Source: Rutstroemia sp. NJR-2017a BVV2
Lineage: Eukaryota > Ascomycota > Leotiomycetes > Helotiales > Rutstroemiaceae
Direction: 5' to 3'
Length of the DNA: 64,000 bases
Assembly: GCA_002946415.1 (NCBI GenBank)
Contig: NJPS01000067.1
Coordinates: forward strand, 310,001 to 374,000
The notes under the pieces were generated by a model. That model worked only from the letters and a program-made list of their open reading frames with translations, had not been told where the DNA came from and did not search any database. Positions 10,838-21,927 of the stretch are shown here, piece by piece (the first letter of the stretch is position 1; each line of letters opens with the position of its first letter). The position numbers were made by a program, and so were the translations under genes.

Positions 10838-12355
10838 ATGCCCTTCATTGCAGACACCACCAGTATGAAGGTGCCCAAGGACAAGAAGAGAAAGGCCAAT
10901 GTCTTATCCGAAGAATCAATTCCTGAGTCTGCGACCGTTGCGGATGACGAGACCAAAGGTAGTGCGACAGTAGCTGAGTCGGAACCAAAGAAAAAACGTT
11001 CGAAGGAGGAGAAACGATTGAAGAAGGAAAAACGTTCGAAAGAAGACAAATCCTTAGACCAGGAAACATCCCCGAAGGAAGAAAAGCCCTCAGAAGAGGA
11101 AAAGCCCTCAAAAGAGGAAAAACGCTCGAAGAAGGAGAAGCGCAGTAGAGAAACCGCAGAAGTTGAAACGGAGCAGGTCGACGGTGCCAACGAAGAATCC
11201 AGTGGAGATGGCGAAGATGATAGCGCATCACCCAGCAAAAAGAGGAAGTTATCAGTCGACGAGATCGAAGTAGATATCACCGCACCTGAACCACCTTCGA
11301 AAAAAGCCCTACGTCGTCTCAAGAAAGGCAAACCACTTCCTCCTTCGAAATCAGGCGCTGAATCATCTCCTGAGCCCGAAGCGAGGAAAGAAAAGAAAGC
11401 CGAGGTGGAAAAGCGATCTGGTCATGGTGTCTGGATTGGTAATCTACCATGGAGTGTATCAAAGGCTGAGCTATGCAATTGGCTTGTGGAGAATTCAGAT
11501 CTCACTGAGGAGAACATCACGAGAGTACACATGCCTGGTCCAAACGATAACAAGCCTGCGAATAAGGTGGAGAAGAAGTTTGGTAAACCGGTTCACAACA
11601 AAGGTTTCGCATACGTTGATTTTCAGACCGCGGACCAAGTCAAGCTAGCGATTGAGTTGTCTGAGCAGTTACTCACGGGTCGACGATTGCTCATCAAAGA
11701 TAGCAAATCTTTCGAGGGACGACCAGCCAAGGAAGAGGCAAAGGTTGATGGCAAGCCACCTAGCAAGAAGATTTTCATTGGCAATTTACGATTCGATGCC
11801 ACTGAGGAAACGCTCAAGGAACATTTCGAGAAGTGCGGTACCATTGAACACGTTCACGTTGCTACGTTTGAAGATTCAGGGAAGTGTAAGGGTTATGCAT
11901 GGGTTACATTTGAAACCGTTGAAGCCGCAACAAGTGCTGTGAAGGGTCACATTTACATTAAAGAAGAGGTATCCGACGACTCGGGATCAGAATCAGAAGC
12001 CGATGATAGTGACGCTGAATCGGGAGACGAAAGTGAGAAGAAGCAAAAGCCCAAGAAAACCAAGATGAGGAAATGGTGGGTCAATAAGATAGAAGGAAGA
12101 CCTTTACGTATGGAGTTTGCGGAAGATTCGCAGGTCCGATACAAGAAGCGATATGGAAAGGATGGCACGAAGAATAATGCTGGTGGTAGGACTGAGGAAG
12201 CTGGAGCTGGAGCCGATGCGGGAGATGAGCCAGTTCGTTCTGTACCGGTTCGCGAGAACAAAGTGGTGCCAAAGAAAGTCGAGTACAGGTCATCGTATGC
12301 ACCTAGGTTGACGGGTGGTATTGTGGAGAGTAAGGGAAAGAAGACAACTTTTTAG
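10838..12355 (+). CDS. NOP13: nucleolar RNA-binding protein with two RRMs, Nop13-like
   Basis: Single-exon gene, 505 residues. Residues 50-110 are a charged KKKRSKEEKR-type repeat region. RRM1 spans about 198-287, with RNP2-like VWIGNL and RNP1-like KGFAYVDF. RRM2 begins at about 311, with KIFIGNL and KGYAWVTF. Between helix 2 and strand 4 of RRM2 sits an insertion of about 45 residues that is strongly acidic then basic (EEVSDDSGSESEADD, KKQKPKKTKMRKWW) before RPLRMEFA closes the fold. The order basic tail, RRM1, RRM2 matches yeast Nop13, a pre-60S-associated nucleolar protein. Met10 (10865) is an alternative start. Lys/Glu-rich composition fits nucleolar localisation. Confidence 0.9.
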   Translation: MPFIADTTSMKVPKDKKRKANVLSEESIPESATVADDETKGSATVAESEPKKKRSKEEKRLKKEKRSKEDKSLDQETSPKEEKPSEEEKPSKEEKRSKKEKRSRETAEVETEQVDGANEESSGDGEDDSASPSKKRKLSVDEIEVDITAPEPPSKKALRRLKKGKPLPPSKSGAESSPEPEARKEKKAEVEKRSGHGVWIGNLPWSVSKAELCNWLVENSDLTEENITRVHMPGPNDNKPANKVEKKFGKPVHNKGFAYVDFQTADQVKLAIELSEQLLTGRRLLIKDSKSFEGRPAKEEAKVDGKPPSKKIFIGNLRFDATEETLKEHFEKCGTIEHVHVATFEDSGKCKGYAWVTFETVEAATSAVKGHIYIKEEVSDDSGSESEADDSDAESGDESEKKQKPKKTKMRKWWVNKIEGRPLRMEFAEDSQVRYKKRYGKDGTKNNAGGRTEEAGAGADAGDEPVRSVPVRENKVVPKKVEYRSSYAPRLTGGIVESKGKKTTF

Positions 12356-15300
12356 ACGGTGGCGCGAGCTGTCAAGCAATAATTGAAGATGCTAACTACA
12401 AACAAATCTTGGAAATTTGGTCTGGTGAAAGTACCTTATCTGCTGCCTTCGTCTTTTTCTTCTCGTGACTCTTTCCGTTACTCTTAAATCAATGGGATGG
12501 ATTCGTATCTGATAGGCATCCGGGCCCGGTTTAGGAGTCAACTCCTAATTGTTGGTCTATTGAACTCTATTCGTCTTTCGTTCCAGTGAATGAAAGCAGT
12601 TCTAACATGGCCCGAACTCAGGCATCTATACTCTCCGTGTTTATACAACTTAGTAACTTTCTGCAGTTTGTTCTATAGCCGATCTCTCTCGCAGCTATAG
12701 CATCTATGGTTTTCCAACTCAAGGTGCTCTGTACATACAGCATTAGTAGTATTTCCATTTTCAACCTACAACACCTTGAGAGAGATTCCCCAAAGTTTCA
12801 CGGATGTTTCATCTCATATGGCGGTGACCCTCAGGTTTTGTCATAAATTTATCGTTATCGTCACTGTCGTTGTCGTCTTTGTTGTCACAACAGTTAGACA
12901 TCGACAGCAAAGCAAAAAATTTGACAGCAACAAGGAATAGACCGTGATAGTGCAAGCTATCCCCTACGCCTTGACACTCAGTTTAAGGAAAGTTCCACTT
13001 ACTGTAACTCCCGAGCAAATTGTGTCGAACATAGGTGATGTTCTCGGACCGACCGCACCAAATAATAACGTTCTTTCACAGTCTGGCTGGAGTTCGAATT
13101 TATATAGTCTGACTTGGCTTATACCATATGGTGGAGCCAAGTATAATGGCTCGAATGAAGCAAATGATAAGTGAATGTTTCGAGCTCTATGTCCACCAGA
13201 CATACCGCCCATTCCTGATGCATCGAGAGCAATGCCAATGAATCCAAACACACCCTCTTCAATTCACGCTTCACAGCCGTCCAAACCTTACCCCTCTCGC
13301 TTATTCTCTCAGGTGATTTTCAGGCCCGTCTCTCTACATATTCCCATGCCCGGCTTCACAGTCAATACACAGATTATACCTCCAGTTTTCTTCCTATTCC
13401 GCGCCCACGAGAGACATGCGTATGGAGTTTCGGGCGTTCGAGTAGTAGTTGCAGCTTTCTCACTGCTCTGCTACCTGTTTCCTCGCCGTCTGCCATTCAT
13501 TGCCAATTTACTTGCCTGCTATATACTTCAACCTTTCGAATCTATGATGAAAACCAGGAATCCCAGAATGACAATGAGAATGGCGGGAAGTATATACTTG
13601 TTGTCATTTTCGTTTTCCTTGTCATTTCCTATTCTCACTCACTAAATATCAACACTCGAGCAGTTAGTCAATCGATCAGTTCGTCAATCATTGAATACAC
13701 CCTTCCCCATTACGCAAAAGTCGGATATTATACCCAGTGTCTTAAGGGTAAACGTTGAGGAAACTAAGAAGTTGATATGAGAATCTCGTACGTGAAGCAG
13801 AGATTTATATACTCGAGAATAGAATGAGATCTCGCTTCTGGAGAGGTGAGTGGTGAGTGAATCTACTCATCTCCGTGACCATCTGAATCCGTTCAAGTCT
13901 AGATATTCACTACCCCGCAGCTCATCTGCCCCTCGCTCCACCAAGGATGATCTCTCTCGCAAGTATATAAACCTCGCCGAAAACGACTTTCAGACCATAA
14001 GTGAACATTGAAGGCTTAGAATGGGACAAAGTGTCTTGGCAGTACATGGCAGATGCCATCTATTTCAAGTTTAAAAGAAACCCAGACACTCAAGCATATA
14101 GAAGCCCCAGAAACAACGGCGATACTCATCGATAGCAGCCTGGTCAAAAGGTACTTCTAACATAACACAATGTCAGGCCAGGTGATACAGTGCTCTCAGC
14201 CCATTTCGACGAACGCCATCCAGTATCTGTAGGTGCTTATGAGAGGAGTGTAAGGTGTTGGGTATAGGGCGAGAACATCATGATAGTGGTTCGGTAGAAA
14301 CAAGTAGTGGCGATTGTGGATGATAGCAATCAAATCATAACGACAGCAAGAAAATAAATCAACAAAATCACCAAAACGATGAGCATATTCGCAGTCTAAC
14401 CTCTCTCAAGACCGATATTCGTATCTATACTATATTTGCAAGGAAATCAAGATAAGATTCCCACTTTCGGGTTACAGAAAACCTTCGAAAGGTTGTGTGT
14501 GAGTATGCTTCTTCCCGCATAGCTGAAGGGTATCGAGGACGAGGAAGACAATTGAAGAGAGATCTTCTCAGTTCATATACCAATCCCAATCCATAGAGCT
14601 ATTTCTCATTCGCTGTCTGGATTCACTTCCCAATTCTCATTCCTGACCTATCCCACGTCGAAGCTTACATCTTGTTTTGACTCAGTTGTTTCTTCACCCA
14701 CCAAGCATCACGCACCATTCACTCCATATTACTTACTGTACAACTCTCTCTCTTTCTTTCTCAATCTGTAAAAGGCTCTTCTTCCCTCACCAAACTAATA
14801 TTCTTCACTAGCAACGTTTGAAAGTGGCAGCAGAAGGAAGTCATGAGGGAGCTACAGATGTTTCCTTCGCTACTGTTTCCCCAAAAGCTTTTGCCTCCCG
14901 AATGACTTTTCATGCAGGAATATTATGCTATCTAGTTGTGTCAATTAATCAGCGACGATGTAGATACCGTATATCTGAGAATGATAGTAATGAAATGATA
15001 ATGACAGTAGTTGTGATAGTTCACAGCAGTGACATCTTTGTTGTCATCACCGTCACCGTCACCATCACCATCACCATCATCCCAATTCCCCAACCCCATC
15101 CCTTTCTCCACCGAACCGCCTCCAACCCCTCCTCTCATATCCCATTAGTCTTTGCCTCTCTTCCTAGCCGAATCAAATATTGTTTGTTCGAAAGCTCCGC
15201 CTACTCCAGAAAGCAATCAACATGTATATTTATACCCCAAATAATCTATCCCACAAGGTAGTTACTTGTTGACTAGCGAGCATCCAAGAAAATTCACTTA

Positions 15301-15883
15301 CTACCCAACCGATCTGGTGCCTCTATGAGAAGATCAATGTTCCGATTTATCTACTGTATCGGATAAGGTGCAGTTGCTTCATACGTCCCATAGACCTATG
15401 GGAGATATAGCCCACTCGGAGGTACCACCCAACACTCACCACCAAGAACCCCGAACTTCTCAATCGACGGCGAAATTGGGAATACTCTCGCTTTGACATC
15501 ACAGCGTGATTTATATACTCACACAAATAAGACCTACTACCATTCAGATAAAAGAGTTAACAATAATATCCTCATTGTCAAGAAGTATGAAGGAAAAATC
15601 TAAGTAATTTTGTTATCAGCCAGACTGGTTTCCAGCTATCAGCTCAGACTAGCTAGCCATCAGTGTTATTGTAAAAGTTCATTCAACCATCCATGCATCC
15701 ATTCCATTCCATACCACCCCACCCACTCATCTCATGGATCCATCCATTTACATTTCCCTTTCAATGTCCATATCCCTTTCCGACCCGCCAAATTACCATA
15801 CCCATCCATACCCATACCACCCCACCAACTAGTCCCTATCCCCAACCCCTATCCCCTATCCCATAAACAAACTCCCCGCCCCC
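12356..15883. other. 3.5 kb convergent region without a supported gene
   Basis: Both neighbouring genes end here. I found no splice-linked coding signal. Open frames include minus 13251-12964 (95 codons), plus 13175-13645 and plus 14818-15261, none with recognisable motifs. Simple sequence includes an ACCGTC/ACCATC hexanucleotide run at about 15046-15083 and TTTC/CTCT tracts near 14740-14760. The length is unusual for a convergent gap in this window. Confidence 0.5.
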
Positions 15884-18800
15884 TCAATCATGCAAATAAG
15901 TACACGCCCCCCCCTTCGCACACTTCCCCTCCTTAAAAAACTTACACGGCTTCTTCTTCCCCCTATACTCGCCATTCGCATCGAGCGGTCCGCCCCCATC
16001 CTTCCAAACCCTCGATTTGCGTCCCCCACCACCACTTCCCCCACCATTCTCCCCATGATGATCCTTCCCCGTCCCCGCTCCCGTCCCATCCCATCTCGGC
16101 TGCGTAGCCTGCGCATACTGCTGCAACCCCGGCAGATTCGACCACGCCGAGAAATCAAACGCAGGCTGCGCTTGTTGCTGTTGCTGCTGAAGCTGATACT
16201 TCGCATCCGCATCCTGCCACGCTTTCAAGTACTCTGCCGCCTGTTGATTTGCATCCGGAACCGCAGAAGCAGACGCCGGATTATAAGTCATAGCGGGTTG
16301 AGTCATTTGCGGTTGATAAGTCTGCGTCTGCGGGACAGCCATGGGAGCGACCATAGCCGGGGCAGATTGATGTTGCGGTGTTTGAATCTGCGCCTGCGCG
16401 ACTAGTCTCTCTTCTGCTAATTTCTTGTCCTTGATGGCTTTATCCTTGCTGAAGCCTCCCCACCAGTCTTTCTTCTGGAGCTCGTTCATCCACTCTGGGG
16501 GTTCGGTCGCAGGATAGGGTTTGCCTTTCAATGCGTGGACGATGCGTGTTAGATTCTCCCATACAGCTTGGTCCATAGCTGATACTGCAGGAGCTTGTTG
16601 GTGTTGCGGAGCTCCGCTGATTTGTTGCAAGAGGGTAGAAACGTCTGCTGAAGGTGAAGCAAATTGTGAATTTCGATTCTGGTTGTCGCGTAAATCCGGT
16701 ACTTTCCGTTGTTCCAGGCGACTCATGAATAGATGACGCGCGTATTCTGGACCCAGCTGTTGGATTTCTTGAAGGCGCTGGAGTAGCCATGGGGAGGATG
16801 GGAGTTTCAGTTGCTTTGCCATTGTGTGAGAACCATCGTTTGCTGTGGATGGTTCTTTCGCGGATTGAGGAATATCTGAAGGGTCACTATAGACAACAAG
16901 TAATTCAAGTGCTTCCCTACGATCTTGAGTTTGCTGCTCGGGTGTGGTGAACTTCAAATCTCCTCCACGGGTAACGTAGGTAGGACCGAATGGAGTGGTT
17001 TTCTCGAGGTTGGAAAAGTCGACCTCGATCAAATCTGGATAAGGCCGATCGTTGATAGTCGCCGACAACGTCTCCTCATCTTCATCCATACTCTCCAAAA
17101 CACGTTGTTTGTGCATCATGCCCTCTGAACGATCATCGTGAGCATCTCTCAGCATGTCATCTTGGCGACCCTCATCTTCTGCCTGTTCATGCTTGAAGAG
17201 ACGAACTTCCTCAAGATCATCGCCTTCCTTGAACTTAACGCGTAAGTGACGTCTGCTTTCCTTCCGCTCACGACGCTTCTTCTCTTCTGGTGTTTCCGGG
17301 GGACCTGGAGTTGGTAGTGATTTTTTGGGTGGTTCGGGCGGCTGTGCAATGCTAGCAAGCAATGCCCCCAACTTCGACTCGGTGGGCGGTGGTGAAGGTT
17401 CTTTCTTCTTAGGAGGGGCGGGCTTTGGTGTAGGCTTGGGGGTTGGTTTAGATGATATACCAAGTAAATTGTTCGCAAGAACATTGGTGGATCTTTTGGG
17501 TATTTTCATTGACGAGGCAGGCGCGCCAGAGACGTCAGCTGCAAACTTTTTGGTTGGTTTGCCATTACTGCCATCGCCGTCATGAGGCCGCTTTGAAGGA
17601 TTACCTGCTGCAGGCTTCACGTTCTCAGCATTTCGAGGTTTAGATTGTTCTATCTTTTCCAAGTTCTTCTTGGCTTCCTCCGTACCATTCTGTGTCTTGT
17701 CCGACTTGCCACCTCGCTCCTTTGCATCTGTAGTGTTTCCAAGTATAGTCGCAATGTTATTCTTGGTCTCTTGGTCTCCTCTCTTATTCCAGCGCTTTTG
17801 AAGGGCTTCGAATTTGAGCTTCTTCAGAAGCTCATCTGTTAGAGTGTGAAATTTGGCCAGTAACGCAAACACTGCTTTGGGGAGTTTTCCCAGGTAATCC
17901 TCCGACTTCGCACAATCGATCAACGTGGTGGTAAGTGCATTAACCAGTTTCTGATGGTTGCCCAAGTTTTCAACAATCGGACCATAACCATGTTTGTTGG
18001 CAGCTTCGATTGTCTCATACAAGACTTCTAGTTTTTCGATTCGATTGTTCTTGAGTTTTTGAATCTGCACATCACCTGCCTTGGACTTGGTTGCCTCGTC
18101 AATCTTTGCTGCAAGGTCCTTGATCTGGGTCCGAAGGGCTATTACAACGTTTGCATATTCATCGATAGAATTTGCGATAGCTTCAGCACTCGGATTTGAG
18201 TTGGGATCTTTCCAAACAATACCAATCGCATCCCACCTGGCAGCATTCGGGACATCGCTAGGGCGTGTAGCCTCACGGACCTGTAAAAACGATAAGTGTC
18301 TGTTGTATAACGTTGTATGGTGCTGCTTTTAGACTCGAATACAACTGAAAAGTCACTGCACATGTCTACTGTCTTTGTGTGACGAGTCAAAAACTCCATT
18401 GGCATATCTATCGACGAATACATAATACCATTGAATGTGGACACCAAATGTTTTAGAAGCAGTGAATAGACACATTACATTGACATGCACAGCCGCGATC
18501 AATCTGTGGAACGCGCAGGAGAGGAGGTGGGGTGAGGAATTACTTACTGTACTAATGTCTATGGGCGGTGGCATCTCATCATCCTCATCCTCATAATCTG
18601 ACTCTTCTTCGGAAGTCGAGTCTTCTTCCGAAGAGCTTGTTTCTGTAGGGGTAGATGGAGATTTGACAGGAGTACTTGAACCATCAGCGCGTAGGGCGGA
18701 GACTTTATCAAATGCAGACCTTCCAGTTCCTTTGTAACTGCTGACATGTTTTGTCTTTTCCTTGGGGACGCGAATCTTTTTAGAAATTCGAGCTGGCGTT

Positions 18801-19881
18801 GAAGATAATCCTAACCGAAATGTCAACGGCAATTTCCAAGATTTAATTTGTAATTTGCACTCACTTGCTTTCGGTAGCCCAGGAACGAGTTCTTGGCCAC
18901 TTCGAGATTTTCTGGGATGATATTTTGGAATCGTGTCTAGTAAAATTCGTTAGCAAAACTCCTGTCGAGATATGATGAAAGAAATAATTAAAAGTACTGA
19001 CTTTTCAGGCCAGGTGCGACTTGGATAGGGGTATCATCCCACACAACAAAAGGAGCATATGAGAACCGAGGCCGTGACGAAGTAGTCTTTGCGAGGAGTT
19101 CGGGATGGGTGATCCTCAGCGGATTTTGAGGTGGAATGGGCTTGACTTCTGGAATGCGCGCAGGTATAGGGATAGGTGCAGGTGCAGATATCGTTGTCGT
19201 ATTGGAGGATGATGATGAGTTGTCCTCTGCAACATACGATTTTGCATTCTGCTTTGCTGCAAGGTCCGGAGTACTGTTTGCGTAGCGTATGTTTTTGTTT
19301 GCTGCTTCATGGATGGCCTTTTGTTGCTGTTGCAATGTCGCATTTTGCGGTTGGTTGTAGTAGTGAGTTTGGTTAGCCTGTGGTCTTTGGCCGAAACTGT
19401 ATTCCGCCGGTGCACCTGTTCCACCTGTTGATGGCTGAAAGGGCGAGGACTGGATTCCATTATTCAATTGCTGTTGGGAGAGCATATTGTATTGAAGAGT
19501 TTGAGGTGATATTGTGGAATGTGTTGCACTCGGCTGGAAAGGGAAGGAGTTGGGGACTCCATGATATGAAGTCGGTTCTTGTAGAGATGGATCCAGATCA
19601 TATGGTGTCGGGCTAAACACATCTGAAGCTCTCGTATTCTGATATTGCGAAGTGTAGGGAGAATTAGTCGAATATGATACCGGAGTATACGAGGTTTGGT
19701 GTGAAAGGTCATATGTTTGTTGATCATAGGAAGGTTGACTTGTTGTGTATCTTCCATACGGATCTTGGACATGTGGTTGCTGGTAAGCATATTGATCGGG
19801 CCAGGTACCAGGATTACTCAGCAATCCATTCAGATCAACATCATCCTGGATGAAAGCGTGATTATGAGCATGAGCATCCAT
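15884..19881 (-). CDS. PNUTS/Ppn1-like protein: TFIIS N-terminal domain, RVxF motif, CCCH zinc finger
   Basis: Exons 19881-19002, 18936-18865, 18810-18548 and 18280-15884 give 1203 residues, all junctions in phase. Residues 1-290 are Gln/Ser/Tyr-rich and disordered. A Ser/Glu-rich acidic segment ends exon 3 (EDEDDEMPPPIDIST). A helical TFIIS N-terminal-like (LW) domain covers about 487-580. A basic linker then reaches RVKF at about 752-755, a PP1-docking RVxF motif, followed by EGDDLEEVRLF. The C-terminus ends with CKFFKEGKCAKGGACTYLH, a C-x7-C-x5-C-x3-H zinc finger. This order is that of metazoan PNUTS and S. pombe Ppn1, which anchor PP1 in the cleavage/polyadenylation phosphatase module. 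Assignment by domain order is strong; the gene name is inference. Confidence 0.85.
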
Positions 19882-21927
19882 TGCGGTGAATGGTGAAGGG
19901 TGGATGTTGAATGTCGAATTAACAATTACTCAATCACGTGAAGTTCTTGGATCGAGTCCTGATGAGAGTCCGGGCCAAAGTTGAAGGGACCTCCAGAAGG
20001 GGCCGTGAGAGTGGATCGGCAAAGCACTGAGATTGGAAGTTGAAAGGGTGCGGGTGCGGGTGCAGAATGAAAATGGTGTGAGGATATTAAAATGTGGCTC
20101 AATGCTGTGTGGTGTGTGGCTAGGTACCGTAGTGGCTCCCGTAGCGTCGCTTCCGGCACGACTAAATTAATCGAACTGGAGTGAAAAGGAGTGTTTTGAT
20201 TGGGTGACTAAACGAAGAAGATCAAATTAGCACTTGAGCAACCAGAGTTTCTGTGTTGGGCGCAAGAGGTGATGTGATGAGCTGAGCTGAGGAAGTGAGA
20301 AATATCCGAACAATGAAAAAGTAAGAAAAGAAATCATAGTAATGATAATAATAGGTAGAATATATTTTGATGAGGTGCCGCCTTTCATGTAGCTGTGCTG
20401 ACTAGACTCGGGAAAACGCAGAAGGCTTCTGCTGATAGACAGATCTGGACAGATCCGGGCACAGCAGACTCATAGCCAACAAAGACCTTTCCGAAGTGCT
20501 GAATTGCCTGTATTGCCTGTATTGCCTGTACCCCAAAGTACCTCTCCCGGAACGACTCCAGACGAACATCCGAACAGCCAAGAATACTATCGTGCAAGAA
20601 GGTACAGCAGTAGCAGTAGCAGTATCATTCGTAGTCGCAGTCGCATCAGCACATTTTTGATACATGTAAGTAGTAGAGGTAGATGCAGACTCGAGACGGA
20701 CGCGGCAGACCCTTCTCCTTCTTGCAGCAATTGATATCCATACTTGAGCGACCGGCGCAATCTGATGATCTTTGCCTATATGCCCTTTACTTTCATCAAT
20801 TGCATAGCGCAATAAGATACAGGCAAGCCTCACCATCTCGAAGCGCATTTCTTTCTTTGTATTTTGCCGTCCCTCGCCATCCCGACCGACCTCTTAAAAG
20901 GTGCGGAATCAAAAGCATGAAAGCCTTTTTGTTCTATGCAGATTTTGAGGATTTCTGGAGGGGAGCCATACAATTGGGGAATTTGTACCGTGTAGGTAAA
21001 GGAAGGGGGGAATGATGATGGTGATAACGATAATGAGTGTGAATGGGTAATTTTGGTCTGCTTCCAAGGCATGGCCATTAAAATGTGTTTTCAAGGTGTC
21101 ACCGTACCCTTTCTTTTTTGCTCTGCTTCTGCTTCTGCCTGTGCTTGCTTTGCTTTGCTTTGCTCTCGCGTTCCTCCTCTCTCGATTTGGAGCTTCTGTC
21201 TTTTCGCGTTTCCCCAGTTGTTTCTTGTTTTCTATGTGTTATACCCTTTCCCAACCTGAGCGTCACTTTTCAAGAGTAATTAATTTTGTACGATCATAAA
21301 TTTCTGTTAGACCATATGGCCATCACGACCTTTAAAAGAGATCTTTATAATGGGCAATTGATGAAGGAGTGACGTGGCGATGAGGAAGTTGGCGATGGTG
21401 TAAAAAAGGGTTGGGGAGAAGAGAAAGGAAGGAAGAAAAAACGAAGGGAGAGGAGAGGTGATGGTGATGGTGACGGTGACGGTGATGGGACTGTTGTTGT
21501 TGTATGTGTTTAATTGAAAAGGAAATGAAGTGTGAGAATGGAACTGGACGATGGAAAAGGCGAACCTTTTCTCTCGTCTGTGACGTTACTCGAATCCGGT
21601 ATAGCTCAGGCCATCGAGGTCGCACTAGTATGAATCACGTTAGACCCGCGCTCCAATGCGCCTTTCACTCTTCTCCATCCACGCCAATCACTCGATTCAC
21701 TCCAATCCGGGATACGCCCGAACCTCAGGGTTTGAAGCTCAAGCTACCGACATTCATGATGCAAATGTGTCCTAAGCAACAAAGAGGGCTATGTTAAGTA
21801 CAGCAGGATCCGAATCACTTCCGAAAATATCCTACGGCTCTCTCTGGTCAACGTCAGACTTTGCATGATCATTTCCTTGCGAGTTGGCTGAAACATCAGC
21901 CTCGAGCCTCACAATTCAACTTCAACC
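19882..21927. promoter_or_regulatory. 2 kb divergent intergenic region (PNUTS-like/SLY1)
   Basis: No gene seen. The flanking genes are transcribed away from each other, so both promoters lie here. Features are a 10-bp direct repeat TGTATTGCCT in about three copies at 20507-20531, GCAGTA repeats near 20606-20622, a TGCTT/TTTGC run at 21122-21168, and a GGTGATGGTGACG run at about 21459-21488. The last 250 bases before the SLY1 start form a plausible leader. Confidence 0.5.

Noticed and set aside
12964..13251. 95-codon minus-strand frame as a gene
   Set aside because: No recognisable motif, no linked exon; mentioned only as an open question under the convergent interval.
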